The translations under genes were made by a program, and so were the position numbers. From Caulobacter segnis (lineage in GTDB: Bacteria; Pseudomonadota; Alphaproteobacteria; Caulobacterales; Caulobacteraceae), in assembly GCF_019931575.1 (NCBI RefSeq), contig NZ_CP082923.1:4154001-4218000 (forward strand): 64,000 bases of DNA. The letters are read 5' to 3'. Under the pieces are notes generated by a model, which worked only from the letters and a program-made list of their open reading frames with translations, was not told the origin of the DNA and searched no databases. Shown one piece after another: positions 8,223-15,776 of the stretch (its first letter is position 1; each line of letters opens with the position of its first letter).

Positions 8223-9122
8223 GTGACCGAGCCGGGCGCGCCCACCCTGGACCAGCTGACCGTCTTCCTGGCCATCGTAGAGGCCGGGAGCTTCGCGGCC
8301 GCCGCCCGGAGGCTGAACCGGGCCAATTCGGTGATCAGCTATGCGATCGCCAATCTGGAGGCGCAGCTGGGCCTGGCCCTGTTCGACCGCGAGGCCGCCA
8401 AGTCGCCGGTGCTGACCGAGGCGGGCAAGGTGATGCTGGCCCAGGCCCGGGTGATCGCCGGCGACGTCGCCAACCTGCGCGCCCAGGCCAAGGGCCTGCT
8501 GCAGGGCCTGGAGGCCGAGGTCCACCTGGTGCTGGACGTCATGCTGCCGACCGCGCGGGTCGTGGACGCCCTTCGGGCCTTCCGCGAGGCTTTCCCGACC
8601 GTGACCCTGCGCCTGCACGTCGAAGGCCTGGGGGCGGTGACCCAGATGGTGCTGGACCGCCGCGCCACCCTGGGCGTGGCCGGGCCGCTGGACGTGGTCA
8701 ACGGCGGCGACCAGCTGGACTATATCAGCGTCGGCCACACCCTGCTGATCCCGGTCGCCGCGCCGGACCATCCGCTGGCCCGAGGGGCGAACCCGCCGGG
8801 CGCCGGGCGGGCCCACACCCAGCTGGTCCTGACCGACCGCTCGCGCCTGACCGACGGCCGCGACTTCGCCGTCGCCAGCGTCCACACCTGGCGACTGGCG
8901 GACCTGGGGGCCAAGCACATCCTGCTGAAAGAGGGCCTGGGCTGGGGCAACATGCCCGAGCCGATGGTCCGCGAGGACATCGCGGCTGGCCGGCTGAAGC
9001 GGCTGGAAATGCCGGAGCTGGCGCAGGCGCACTACGCCCTGCACGCCATCTATCGCAGCGACACGCCGCCCGGGCCGGCGACGGCGTTCCTGATCGAGCG
9101 GTTCAAAAGCCAACCCAACTAA
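8223..9122 (+). CDS. LysR-family transcriptional regulator
   Basis: This 299-residue LysR-type regulator starts at a GTG codon. The N-terminal winged helix-turn-helix (residues 5-65) contains the family pattern LDQLTVFLAIVEAGSFAAAA and ANLEAQLGLALFDRE. The co-inducer-binding domain begins near residue 90. Its divergent placement next to wrbA, with a shared dyad in between, argues that it controls wrbA and itself. LysR proteins linked to quinone reductases usually sense quinones or related electrophiles, but nothing in the sequence fixes the ligand. Confidence 0.93.
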   Translation: MTEPGAPTLDQLTVFLAIVEAGSFAAAARRLNRANSVISYAIANLEAQLGLALFDREAAKSPVLTEAGKVMLAQARVIAGDVANLRAQAKGLLQGLEAEVHLVLDVMLPTARVVDALRAFREAFPTVTLRLHVEGLGAVTQMVLDRRATLGVAGPLDVVNGGDQLDYISVGHTLLIPVAAPDHPLARGANPPGAGRAHTQLVLTDRSRLTDGRDFAVASVHTWRLADLGAKHILLKEGLGWGNMPEPMVREDIAAGRLKRLEMPELAQAHYALHAIYRSDTPPGPATAFLIERFKSQPN

Positions 9123-9129
9123 CCCCCCC

Positions 9130-9286
9130 TCCTCATGCGGGAGAGGGTGGCCGCCGAAGGCGGTCGAGTGAGGGGTCGCGCGAACGAGAAACGCCGCGGC
9201 CCGCGGCAAGGCCGGTCGCGGCGTTCAGGTCTTTCAACCCCTCATCCGTCGCCTGGCGGCGACACCTTCTCCCGCAGGGGAGAAGG
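9130..9286. repeat. paired intergenic palindromic repeat (family A)
   Basis: Two inverted copies of a ~47-base element (about 9130-9176 and 9238-9286) lie between the convergent LysR and GH31 genes. The pattern CCCCTC..CGTC..GGCGGCGAC.CCTTCTCCC is shared, with variation, by repeats at 30121-30233 and 51935-52067. It probably serves as a bidirectional terminator. Confidence 0.7.
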
Positions 9287-9289
9287 AGG

Positions 9290-12127
9290 TTACTTCTTCC
9301 GCGTCACCACCACCGGTTCGCCGGCGTACGCCACCGTCGCGTCGGCCGCGGCGTCGAAGTCGGTGGGCTTGGCGCCGGCGCCGATGAAGCGGACCTTGAA
9401 GGTGCGCTTGTCGACCATGCCGTCGAACTTGCCTGAGCGAGCGCCGATCACGACCCGACCCGACGCGTTGTCATAGCTGACCGGGATGCGGCTGTAGGCC
9501 CCGCGCTGGTAGGCCAGGGTCAGGCCGTCATCTTCATACAGCTCGTACTTGCCGTCCTTGCCCGTGTAGATGACCAGGGTGATCGGCAGGTCGGGCTTCT
9601 CGCCGACATACTGCTGGACCTCGGTGGTCGGCACGATCGACCCGGCCTTCACGAACAGCGGCATGCGGCCCAAGGGCGCGTCGGCCTTAATGGTCTGGCC
9701 GCCCGCGTGGGCCTTGCCCGTCTGGAAGTCGTACCAGGTGGTCCCGGCCGGCAGGTAGACGTCGCGCGCGCGGGCCTTGAAGCTGGTCACCGGGGCGACC
9801 AGGAAGGCCGAGCCGTACAGGTACTCGTCATTGACGTCCCGCGCCTTCAGGTCGCTCGGGAAGTCCATCACCAGGCCGCGCATGATGCTGCCGTCGCGGT
9901 GATAGGTCTCGCCCGCCAGGGTCAGGGTGTAGGGCATCAGGCGGTAGCGAAGCTGGTCGTACCAGACCAGCGAGTTGTAGACCTCGGTCCCCTCGTCGGC
10001 GAGGTTCCAGATCTCGCGGAAGGGCTCCTCGCCGTGGCTGCGGAACAGCGGGCTGAAGGCGCCGAACTGGTACCAGCGCAGGTTCAGCTCCTGCCACTCG
10101 GCCCAGTGCTTGGGATCGCGGTTGATGTAGCGGTCCTCGACCGAGAAGCCGCCAATGTCGGTGGTCCAGTTGGGAATGCCCGACATGGAGAGGTTCACGC
10201 CGGCCGAGATCTGGTCCTTGAAGTCGTCCCAGCGGGCCACGACGTCGCCGCTCCACAGCGCCACGCCCTGGCGCTGGATGCCGCCGAAGCCCGAGCGCGA
10301 GAAGATGTACGAGCGCTTGTTCGGGGCGCGCTCATGCTCGCCGTCGAAGACGCTCTGGGTGTGGATCAGCGGGTAGGAGTTGAAGAACTCCGCGCCCGGC
10401 CCCTTGGCCGTCGGCCCCATGCGCAGGGTGCGCTCTGGGATATCGAGGTTGGAGTGCATGTCCGGCTCGTCGCTGTCCATCCACCACGCGTCGATGCCGA
10501 TGCCGCCCAGGTTCTCCTTGACCTGGCGCCAGTAGATGTCGCGCGCTTCCTTCGTATAGGGGTCGTAGAACGAGTTCAGATAGCCGGGCCCCACCCAGTC
10601 CAGCGCGCCCTGCTCGACGTTGCGGTGATACATGAAGCCCTTGGCGTCGAGCTCCTTGTAGTTGTCGGTGGTCGGATAGAACTTCGGCCAGATCGAGATC
10701 ATGAAGTGGGCGTTCTCGTCGTGAACGTCCTTCAGCATCTTCTTCGGGTCGGGGAAGCGCGTCTCGTCGAACTTGTGGCTGCCCCAGCTGTCGTCCTTCC
10801 AGTAGCGCCAGTCGAGGACGATGTTGTCCAGCGGGACCTGGCGCTTGCGATACTCCTTGACCACCCCGACCAGCTCGTCCTGGGTGTTGTAGCGCTGGCG
10901 GCTCTGCCAGAAGCCGTACGACCAGCGCGGCAGGGCCTGCGACTTGCCGGTCAGCTCTCGATAGCCGCTGACCACCTGGTCCAGGTTGTCGCCCGAGACG
11001 AAGTAGTAGTCGATCGTGTGGGCCACTTCCGAGGTCAGGGTCAGCGACTTCTGCTGCGCGGCCGGGATCGGGTCGTTGTGCAGCAGGGCGACGTAGCCGT
11101 CGTTGGGATCCCACTCGACGCGCACCTTGTGCTTCGTCCCAGCCTTCATCGGGACGGTGAAATTGTGGAACCACGGGTTCCAGTTCTGCCGCCAGCGGTC
11201 GATCTTCAGCTGCCCGTCGACCCAGATCTTGGCGTAGCTGGACGAGTACAGCTTGAACTTCTGCACGCCGCTGGTCTTGGGCTCGACATAGCCTTCCCAG
11301 ACCACGGTCGCGCCCTTGACCGGCTTCTTGTCGACGGTCTGCAGCTCGGCCGGCCACTTGGGCAGGTCGTCCAGGAATTGGTAGTCGATGTCCGCCTCGG
11401 CGCGGGTCAGCTTCAGCTCGCCCTTGACGTAGTACTTGGCCGTGAAACCGCCGGGCTTGCCGTTGGCGTCGGTGATCTTCAGGTCGCGCGAGGCCAGGGC
11501 GTAGGGGGTCGGGTCGCCGAAGCGGCTAATGCCGTTGTTGTCCCACAGGACGCCATAGTTGCGGGTCGACAGCACGAACGGGATGGCGATGTCGCGATTG
11601 TACTGGGCCAGCTCGACGTCCTGGCCGTTGTAGTTCATCTGGCCATTCTGGTGCTGGCCCAGGCCGTAGAAGCCTTCATCCGTGTTCGGATTGAAGCGCT
11701 GCGAGATGGCGTAGAAGCCCTTGCCGTCGATGGTGTGCGGCTTGAAGGCCTGGCGGCCCTGCTCGGCCAGGACGATCTTGCCCGAAGCGTCCTTGAACGA
11801 CACCGCGCCGTCCTTCAGCATCACCTCGGCGGTGGCCTTGCCGGCCTTCAGCACGACCTTGCCGCCGACCTCGGTGACCGTGAAGCCGCTGGTCTTCGGC
11901 TGGGCGATCACCATCAGGCTCTGCGGCGCGTCGATGGTCTCGGTCGGCGAGGCGGTGACGCGGATGGCGCGGTCGCTCATCACCTGCAGACGGACCTTCT
12001 TGGCCGGCCCCGAGGCGGGGGTGACGATGACGCCGTCGGCGGTCTTCTCGAAGCCGCCGTCGAGGGCGAGCGCCGAGGTGGAGGCCATCAAGGCCAGGCT
12101 GAAGGCGGAGAGAGCTAGGATACGCAT
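9290..12127 (-). CDS. GH31 alpha-glycosidase with PA14 domain (alpha-xylosidase-like)
   Basis: This 945-residue exported glycoside hydrolase of family 31 starts at the ATG at 12127, chosen because it opens a clear signal peptide (MRILALSAFSLALMASTSALA). After the N-terminal GH31 sandwich, a PA14-like insert lies at about residues 245-360 (VWEGYVEPKTSGVQKFKLYS, AKIWVDGQ). The catalytic barrel holds Asp551 in WWMDSDEPD, the expected nucleophile. GH31 enzymes with an inserted PA14 domain include the Cellvibrio xyloglucan-specific alpha-xylosidase, so that activity is most likely; alpha-glucosidase remains possible. The GH35 gene lies 11 bases upstream in the same operon. Confidence 0.92.
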   Translation of the reverse strand: MRILALSAFSLALMASTSALALDGGFEKTADGVIVTPASGPAKKVRLQVMSDRAIRVTASPTETIDAPQSLMVIAQPKTSGFTVTEVGGKVVLKAGKATAEVMLKDGAVSFKDASGKIVLAEQGRQAFKPHTIDGKGFYAISQRFNPNTDEGFYGLGQHQNGQMNYNGQDVELAQYNRDIAIPFVLSTRNYGVLWDNNGISRFGDPTPYALASRDLKITDANGKPGGFTAKYYVKGELKLTRAEADIDYQFLDDLPKWPAELQTVDKKPVKGATVVWEGYVEPKTSGVQKFKLYSSSYAKIWVDGQLKIDRWRQNWNPWFHNFTVPMKAGTKHKVRVEWDPNDGYVALLHNDPIPAAQQKSLTLTSEVAHTIDYYFVSGDNLDQVVSGYRELTGKSQALPRWSYGFWQSRQRYNTQDELVGVVKEYRKRQVPLDNIVLDWRYWKDDSWGSHKFDETRFPDPKKMLKDVHDENAHFMISIWPKFYPTTDNYKELDAKGFMYHRNVEQGALDWVGPGYLNSFYDPYTKEARDIYWRQVKENLGGIGIDAWWMDSDEPDMHSNLDIPERTLRMGPTAKGPGAEFFNSYPLIHTQSVFDGEHERAPNKRSYIFSRSGFGGIQRQGVALWSGDVVARWDDFKDQISAGVNLSMSGIPNWTTDIGGFSVEDRYINRDPKHWAEWQELNLRWYQFGAFSPLFRSHGEEPFREIWNLADEGTEVYNSLVWYDQLRYRLMPYTLTLAGETYHRDGSIMRGLVMDFPSDLKARDVNDEYLYGSAFLVAPVTSFKARARDVYLPAGTTWYDFQTGKAHAGGQTIKADAPLGRMPLFVKAGSIVPTTEVQQYVGEKPDLPITLVIYTGKDGKYELYEDDGLTLAYQRGAYSRIPVSYDNASGRVVIGARSGKFDGMVDKRTFKVRFIGAGAKPTDFDAAADATVAYAGEPVVVTRKK

Positions 12128-12138
12128 GGCTGGTCCCG

Positions 12139-13767
12139 TCAGTAGGTGGCGAGCTTGACCCGCAGGATCTGCGAGCCGCCGGTGAAGTTGAGGCCGTAGT
12201 CGGTCTGGTCGCCGTTCCACAGGCGGTCGAAGACCCATTGGCCGTTCTCGAAGTGACCCTCTTCCACGCGGGCCATCAGCATCGGCTTGTTGTCCTTTGC
12301 CGCGCGGCCGAACTCGAAGCGGACGTTGCGGCCGGTGACCAGGAACTCGTCGGGCGACAGCTGGGCGACGATCCCGCCGCCATCGGGCCCCTGCGGGCCC
12401 GGCGGACGGTCCTTGAGCCAGGCCCAGTCCGAGGCCCCGAACTGCCACTTGCCGTAGCGCAGGGTGACGGTCCAGGCGCCCATGGTCGTCGTCTGGGGGG
12501 CGCGGTCGTCAGGCTCGGCGCCGCCAAACACCTTGTTCTCGTAGGAGAGCTTGGCCCACGCCCGGGCCATCGGCGCCAGCAGGCGGTAGTTGGCGGCGAA
12601 GGCCTCGATCGTGGCCTCGTCCAGCTTGGCCGCGCCCAGCGGGAAGTTGGCGTAGCCGGTATAGTCCATGCCGAACGGCGAGAAGCCGATGCCCTGGCGG
12701 CCCAGGGTGTCGAAGACATAGCGGGCATAGACCGGATCGTTGCCGGTCTCGGCCACGAACAGGGCGTTGCCGGGCCGCTTGTAGTGGGCCAGGGCCGCCG
12801 AATACTTGACCGACTCCTTCATGTAGATGTCGGGCGCGATCAGGTCGATCGAGGGGGCGGCGGCCTTCCAGACGTCGAGGACGTTGTCGGTCGGGCCGCC
12901 GGCCGAATAGCTCTTGGGCTCGCCCGGCTTGATCGGATCGCGCAGGGCGGCGTTGACGTACATCGGCAGCGGATAGACGGCCTTGCCGGCCGCGGCGACC
13001 TGGTCGACGAAACGGCCGATATGCCAGGCGTGGAAATATTCGTCGGCGTCCTTGCCGAACGCCTGACTCCAGGTCCCGGGCTTGGCGCCCACGGCCTTAA
13101 CCAGGGCGGCCGGCGCGGGGCCGTCGAACACCTTCTGGGCGGCCGGGCCGAAATCGCGGACCGTGCCGTAGGTGCCGGTCTCGTTCTCGACCTGGACCAT
13201 GATCACCGTCTTGTCGGCGCTGTCCTTGGCCTTCAGGTGGGTCATCAGGGCGACGAAGGCCTTGCGGTCGGCGTCCAGCGTCGATTGGGCCAGGGGCGAC
13301 ATCGAATAGGACCGCCCGCCGGTCTCGGTCTTCAGGCGCGGGAAGCGCTTGTCGTCCAGCTTGACCCACTCGGGCGCGTAGGACGGCGAGGAGTTTTTCC
13401 AGGTGCCGAACCACAGCAGCACCAGGCGGACATCATGCTCGCGGGCCTGATTGAGCAGCAGGTCCAGGTACGAGAAGTCGAACTTGCCCTCGACTGGCTC
13501 GATCTGCTCCCAGGCGATCGGGACCTGAACGGTGTTGGCGCCCATCTTGGCGACGGCCGGCCAGACCTTGGGCATTTGCGAAGGCCAGGCGCTGGAATTG
13601 TTGACCTGGGCGCCCAGCACCAGGAATGGCGCGCCATCGACCATCAGGGCGTGACGGCCGTCCTTCTCGACGAGGCGCGGCATCTCGCGATCGGCCGCGA
13701 CGGCGCCGCTGGCCAGCACCAGGGCCAGCGCCGAGACCATGCCCGTCGCGAAGCGTGAAACTGCCAT
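12139..13767 (-). CDS. GH35 beta-galactosidase
   Basis: This 542-residue exported family 35 beta-galactosidase belongs to the shorter DUF5597-containing branch. A signal peptide ends near residue 25. Glu196 in VQVENE is the predicted acid/base and Glu340 in LFVAETGND the predicted nucleophile. The branch includes the Cellvibrio enzyme that removes the beta-1,2-galactose of xyloglucan, which fits the GH31 partner. The gene has an excellent ribosome-binding site (GGGAGGAGG) and two LacI-type operators upstream. It is separated from a receptor-like promoter by a leader that contains a terminator hairpin. The family call is firm; substrate is inferred. Confidence 0.92.
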   Translation of the reverse strand: MAVSRFATGMVSALALVLASGAVAADREMPRLVEKDGRHALMVDGAPFLVLGAQVNNSSAWPSQMPKVWPAVAKMGANTVQVPIAWEQIEPVEGKFDFSYLDLLLNQAREHDVRLVLLWFGTWKNSSPSYAPEWVKLDDKRFPRLKTETGGRSYSMSPLAQSTLDADRKAFVALMTHLKAKDSADKTVIMVQVENETGTYGTVRDFGPAAQKVFDGPAPAALVKAVGAKPGTWSQAFGKDADEYFHAWHIGRFVDQVAAAGKAVYPLPMYVNAALRDPIKPGEPKSYSAGGPTDNVLDVWKAAAPSIDLIAPDIYMKESVKYSAALAHYKRPGNALFVAETGNDPVYARYVFDTLGRQGIGFSPFGMDYTGYANFPLGAAKLDEATIEAFAANYRLLAPMARAWAKLSYENKVFGGAEPDDRAPQTTTMGAWTVTLRYGKWQFGASDWAWLKDRPPGPQGPDGGGIVAQLSPDEFLVTGRNVRFEFGRAAKDNKPMLMARVEEGHFENGQWVFDRLWNGDQTDYGLNFTGGSQILRVKLATY

Positions 13768-13798
13768 CCGCCTCCTCCCTTACGCGCGCGCCAATCGA

Positions 13799-13812
13799 TG
13801 TTAGCGCTATCA
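13799..13812. promoter_or_regulatory. LacI-type operator close to the GH35 start
   Basis: TGTTAGCGCTATCA, a near-palindrome with an AGCGCT centre, lies 32 bases upstream of the GH35 ATG. It matches the operators at 14043, 18832 and 1262. Confidence 0.6.
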
Positions 13813-13879
13813 ATTCTATTGTCGGACGATTGTCGCGCCGAGATGGAGTGACAGGTCCGGTTGAACGGTCTTCTCAGTC

Positions 13880-13917
13880 AAAAAAATCCGCGCACCGCCG
13901 CAGGAGACGATGCGCGG
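13880..13917 (-). terminator. intrinsic terminator in the GH35 leader
   Basis: On the minus strand CCGCGCA and TGCGCGG form a 7-base-pair stem with a 16-base loop, followed by A and seven T residues. It lies between the promoter at 14008-14036 and the GH35 start, so it would end that transcript after about 120 bases unless bypassed. Confidence 0.65.
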
Positions 13918-14007
13918 GATAAGACGTCGCGCGACCTCGGGGAGAGGTTGCCGCGCGAGGCGCGCCGAGAACAAAAAGGCCCTCGTCACGCCGCCGAAGC
14001 TAGTCAG

Positions 14008-14036
14008 ACTATAGTCGTATAATTCAGACCAACAAG
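14008..14036 (-). promoter_or_regulatory. predicted sigma-70-type promoter upstream of GH35
   Basis: CTTGTT (-35), a 17-base spacer containing AATTATACGA, and TATAGT (-10). The receptor promoter at 18796-18824 has the same spacing and the same ten spacer bases in the same place, with an operator just upstream in both. The 386-base gap 13768-14153 is thus mostly regulatory. Confidence 0.55.
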
Positions 14037-14042
14037 CGATTT

Positions 14043-14056
14043 TGATAGCGTTGTCA
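14043..14056. promoter_or_regulatory. LacI-type operator upstream of the GH35 leader promoter
   Basis: TGATAGCGTTGTCA lies 6 bases upstream of the predicted -35 element, mirroring the arrangement at the receptor promoter. Confidence 0.55.
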
Positions 14057-14096
14057 TTTGGTTTTAGCCATCCGATATCCGCCCGCGCCCAACGCC

Positions 14097-14121
14097 GCTC
14101 ATCCCCGTGAAGGGGATGAGC
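14097..14121 (-). terminator. hairpin downstream of the halogenase gene
   Basis: GCTCATCCCC-GTGAA-GGGGATGAGC is a perfect 10-base-pair stem 33 bases after the halogenase stop. It has no T-run and resembles a fragment of the family A intergenic repeats. Confidence 0.5.
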
Positions 14122-14153
14122 CGATGAGGGATGCGCTCGTCGGACCATGATCC

Positions 14154-15671
14154 CTAGACCCCCACCGGATCGGCCTTGCAGGTGGCCGCGATGAAGGCGT
14201 CGTGGGTGGGCAGGCGCGAGGCCAGGCCGTGGATCTGAGCGCCGATCTGACGGACCCGCGCGGTCAGGTCCGGATAGGCCGGGACGTCGGCCAGATGGTC
14301 GTAGTCGCGCGGCTCGATCCCCTGGCCGAAGAACACCGCCAGCCAGCTGGGCTCGGCGAACAGCTGGTCGTCGAAGCGGGCCACCTTCGCGCGGTTGCGG
14401 AACAGTTCGATCTTGTGGGTCAGGCTGTCGGGGATCGGCATGGTCCGGCAGTAGTTCCAGAACTCGGAATCGTCCCGCTCGGTGGCGTGGTAGTGCAGGA
14501 TGATGAAGTCGCGGATCTGCTCGTATTCGATCTGGGTCAGGCGGTTGTACTCGGCCTCGGCGGCCGGGTCGTAGCCGCCCAGCGGCAGCAGCGACAGCAG
14601 GCGCAGGGCGCCGGTCTGCACCAGGTGGATGCTGGTCGACTCCAGCGGCTCCATGAAGCCGCCCGCCAGGCCTAGCGCCACGACGTTCCGGTTCCAGGTC
14701 TTCTTGCGCCGGCCGGCCGTGAAACGCAGCGGACGCGGATCGGCCTGGGCCTTGCCGTCCAGATTGGAGAGCAGGATCTCGGCGGCCGCGTCGTCGTCGA
14801 TGAAGCTGGAGCAGTAGACGTGGCCGTTGCCGATCCGGTGCTGCAGCGGGATCCGCCACTGCCAGCCGGCCTCGCGGGCCGTGGCGCGGGTGAACGGCGT
14901 CATCGGCGTGACGCCCTCGCATGGCGCGGCCAGGGCGCGGTCGCAAGGCAGCCAGCGCGACCAGTCCTCGAATCCGGAGTTCAGCGCCTGCTCGATCAGC
15001 AGCCCCCGGAAACCGGAGCAGTCGACGAAGAAGTCGCCCTCGACCCGGCGGCCGTCGGCCAGTTTCAGGGCCGAGACGAAGCCGTCCTCGGGCCGCAGCT
15101 CGACCTCGGCGATCTTGCCTTCAGTGCGCTTGACGCCGCGGGCTTCCGAATAGCCCCGCAGGTACTTGGCGTAGAGCCCGGCGTCGAAGTGGTAGGCGTA
15201 GCCCAGGCCCGGCACGCCCGGCGGCAGGTCCTTGGGCGGCACGGCGAACTTGCCCATGCGGGCCGTCACCGCCGCCATCGAATAGTCGTCCAGCGCTCCG
15301 CCCTCGCCCTGGGCCCGCAGGCGCATCCAGTAGTGGTGGAACGACAGCCCCTCCATCGACTGGCCGGTGGGGCCGAAGGGGTGCAGGTACTCGTCGCCGA
15401 TCCGCCGCCAGTCGCGGAACTGGATGGCCAGCTTGAAGGTCGCCTGGGTCTTCCGGATGAAGTCGAATTCGTCGATCCCCAGGATGCTGTTGAGGAACTG
15501 GATCGGCGGGATGGTGGCCTCGCCGACGCCGACCGTACCGATCTCGTCGGACTCGATCAGCTCGATCTCGCCCACCCTGCCCTTCAGGGCGTGGATCAGG
15601 GTCGCGGCGGCGATCCAGCCGGCGGTGCCGCCGCCGACCACGACGAACTTGCGATAGGGTTTGCCGTCCAT
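14154..15671 (-). CDS. flavin-dependent tryptophan-halogenase-family protein
   Basis: This 505-residue member of the flavin-dependent halogenase family shows the FAD-binding GGGTAG loop at residues 13-18, the halogenase-specific WQWRIP motif, and a lysine (Lys80 in ATFKLAI) where PrnA has its catalytic Lys79. The PLESTSIH segment carries the expected glutamate. All key residues are present, so it could halogenate an aromatic substrate. Homologues beside TonB-dependent receptors are common in Caulobacter and Xanthomonas carbohydrate loci, where the role is unknown. It lies downstream of the receptor, separated by a hairpin, in the same orientation. Confidence 0.9.
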   Translation of the reverse strand: MDGKPYRKFVVVGGGTAGWIAAATLIHALKGRVGEIELIESDEIGTVGVGEATIPPIQFLNSILGIDEFDFIRKTQATFKLAIQFRDWRRIGDEYLHPFGPTGQSMEGLSFHHYWMRLRAQGEGGALDDYSMAAVTARMGKFAVPPKDLPPGVPGLGYAYHFDAGLYAKYLRGYSEARGVKRTEGKIAEVELRPEDGFVSALKLADGRRVEGDFFVDCSGFRGLLIEQALNSGFEDWSRWLPCDRALAAPCEGVTPMTPFTRATAREAGWQWRIPLQHRIGNGHVYCSSFIDDDAAAEILLSNLDGKAQADPRPLRFTAGRRKKTWNRNVVALGLAGGFMEPLESTSIHLVQTGALRLLSLLPLGGYDPAAEAEYNRLTQIEYEQIRDFIILHYHATERDDSEFWNYCRTMPIPDSLTHKIELFRNRAKVARFDDQLFAEPSWLAVFFGQGIEPRDYDHLADVPAYPDLTARVRQIGAQIHGLASRLPTHDAFIAATCKADPVGV

Positions 15672-15726
15672 TTCCGCCCCGAACGCGATGTCGACCGAGG
15701 CTAGTCCTCGGCCTCCGAAACAAGAA

Positions 15727-15752
15727 GGCCCCCGCCGAAGACGACGGGGGCC
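15727..15752 (-). terminator. intrinsic terminator of the receptor gene
   Basis: GGCCCCCG and CGGGGGCC pair around a 10-base loop, with TTCTTGTTT following on the minus strand. It lies 25 bases after the receptor stop and 56 before the halogenase start, so the halogenase needs read-through or its own promoter. Confidence 0.65.
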
Positions 15753-15776
15753 GACCTATGTCCGACTTGACGGGAC

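Noticed and set aside
9290..12448. Longer GH31 start inside the GH35 gene
   Set aside because: The extension overlaps GH35 and hides the signal peptide that begins at 12127.
13816..14946. Open frame running from within the halogenase gene through the GH35 leader
   Set aside because: It is an alternative phase of the halogenase gene that happens to stay open; there is no domain or ribosome-binding site.
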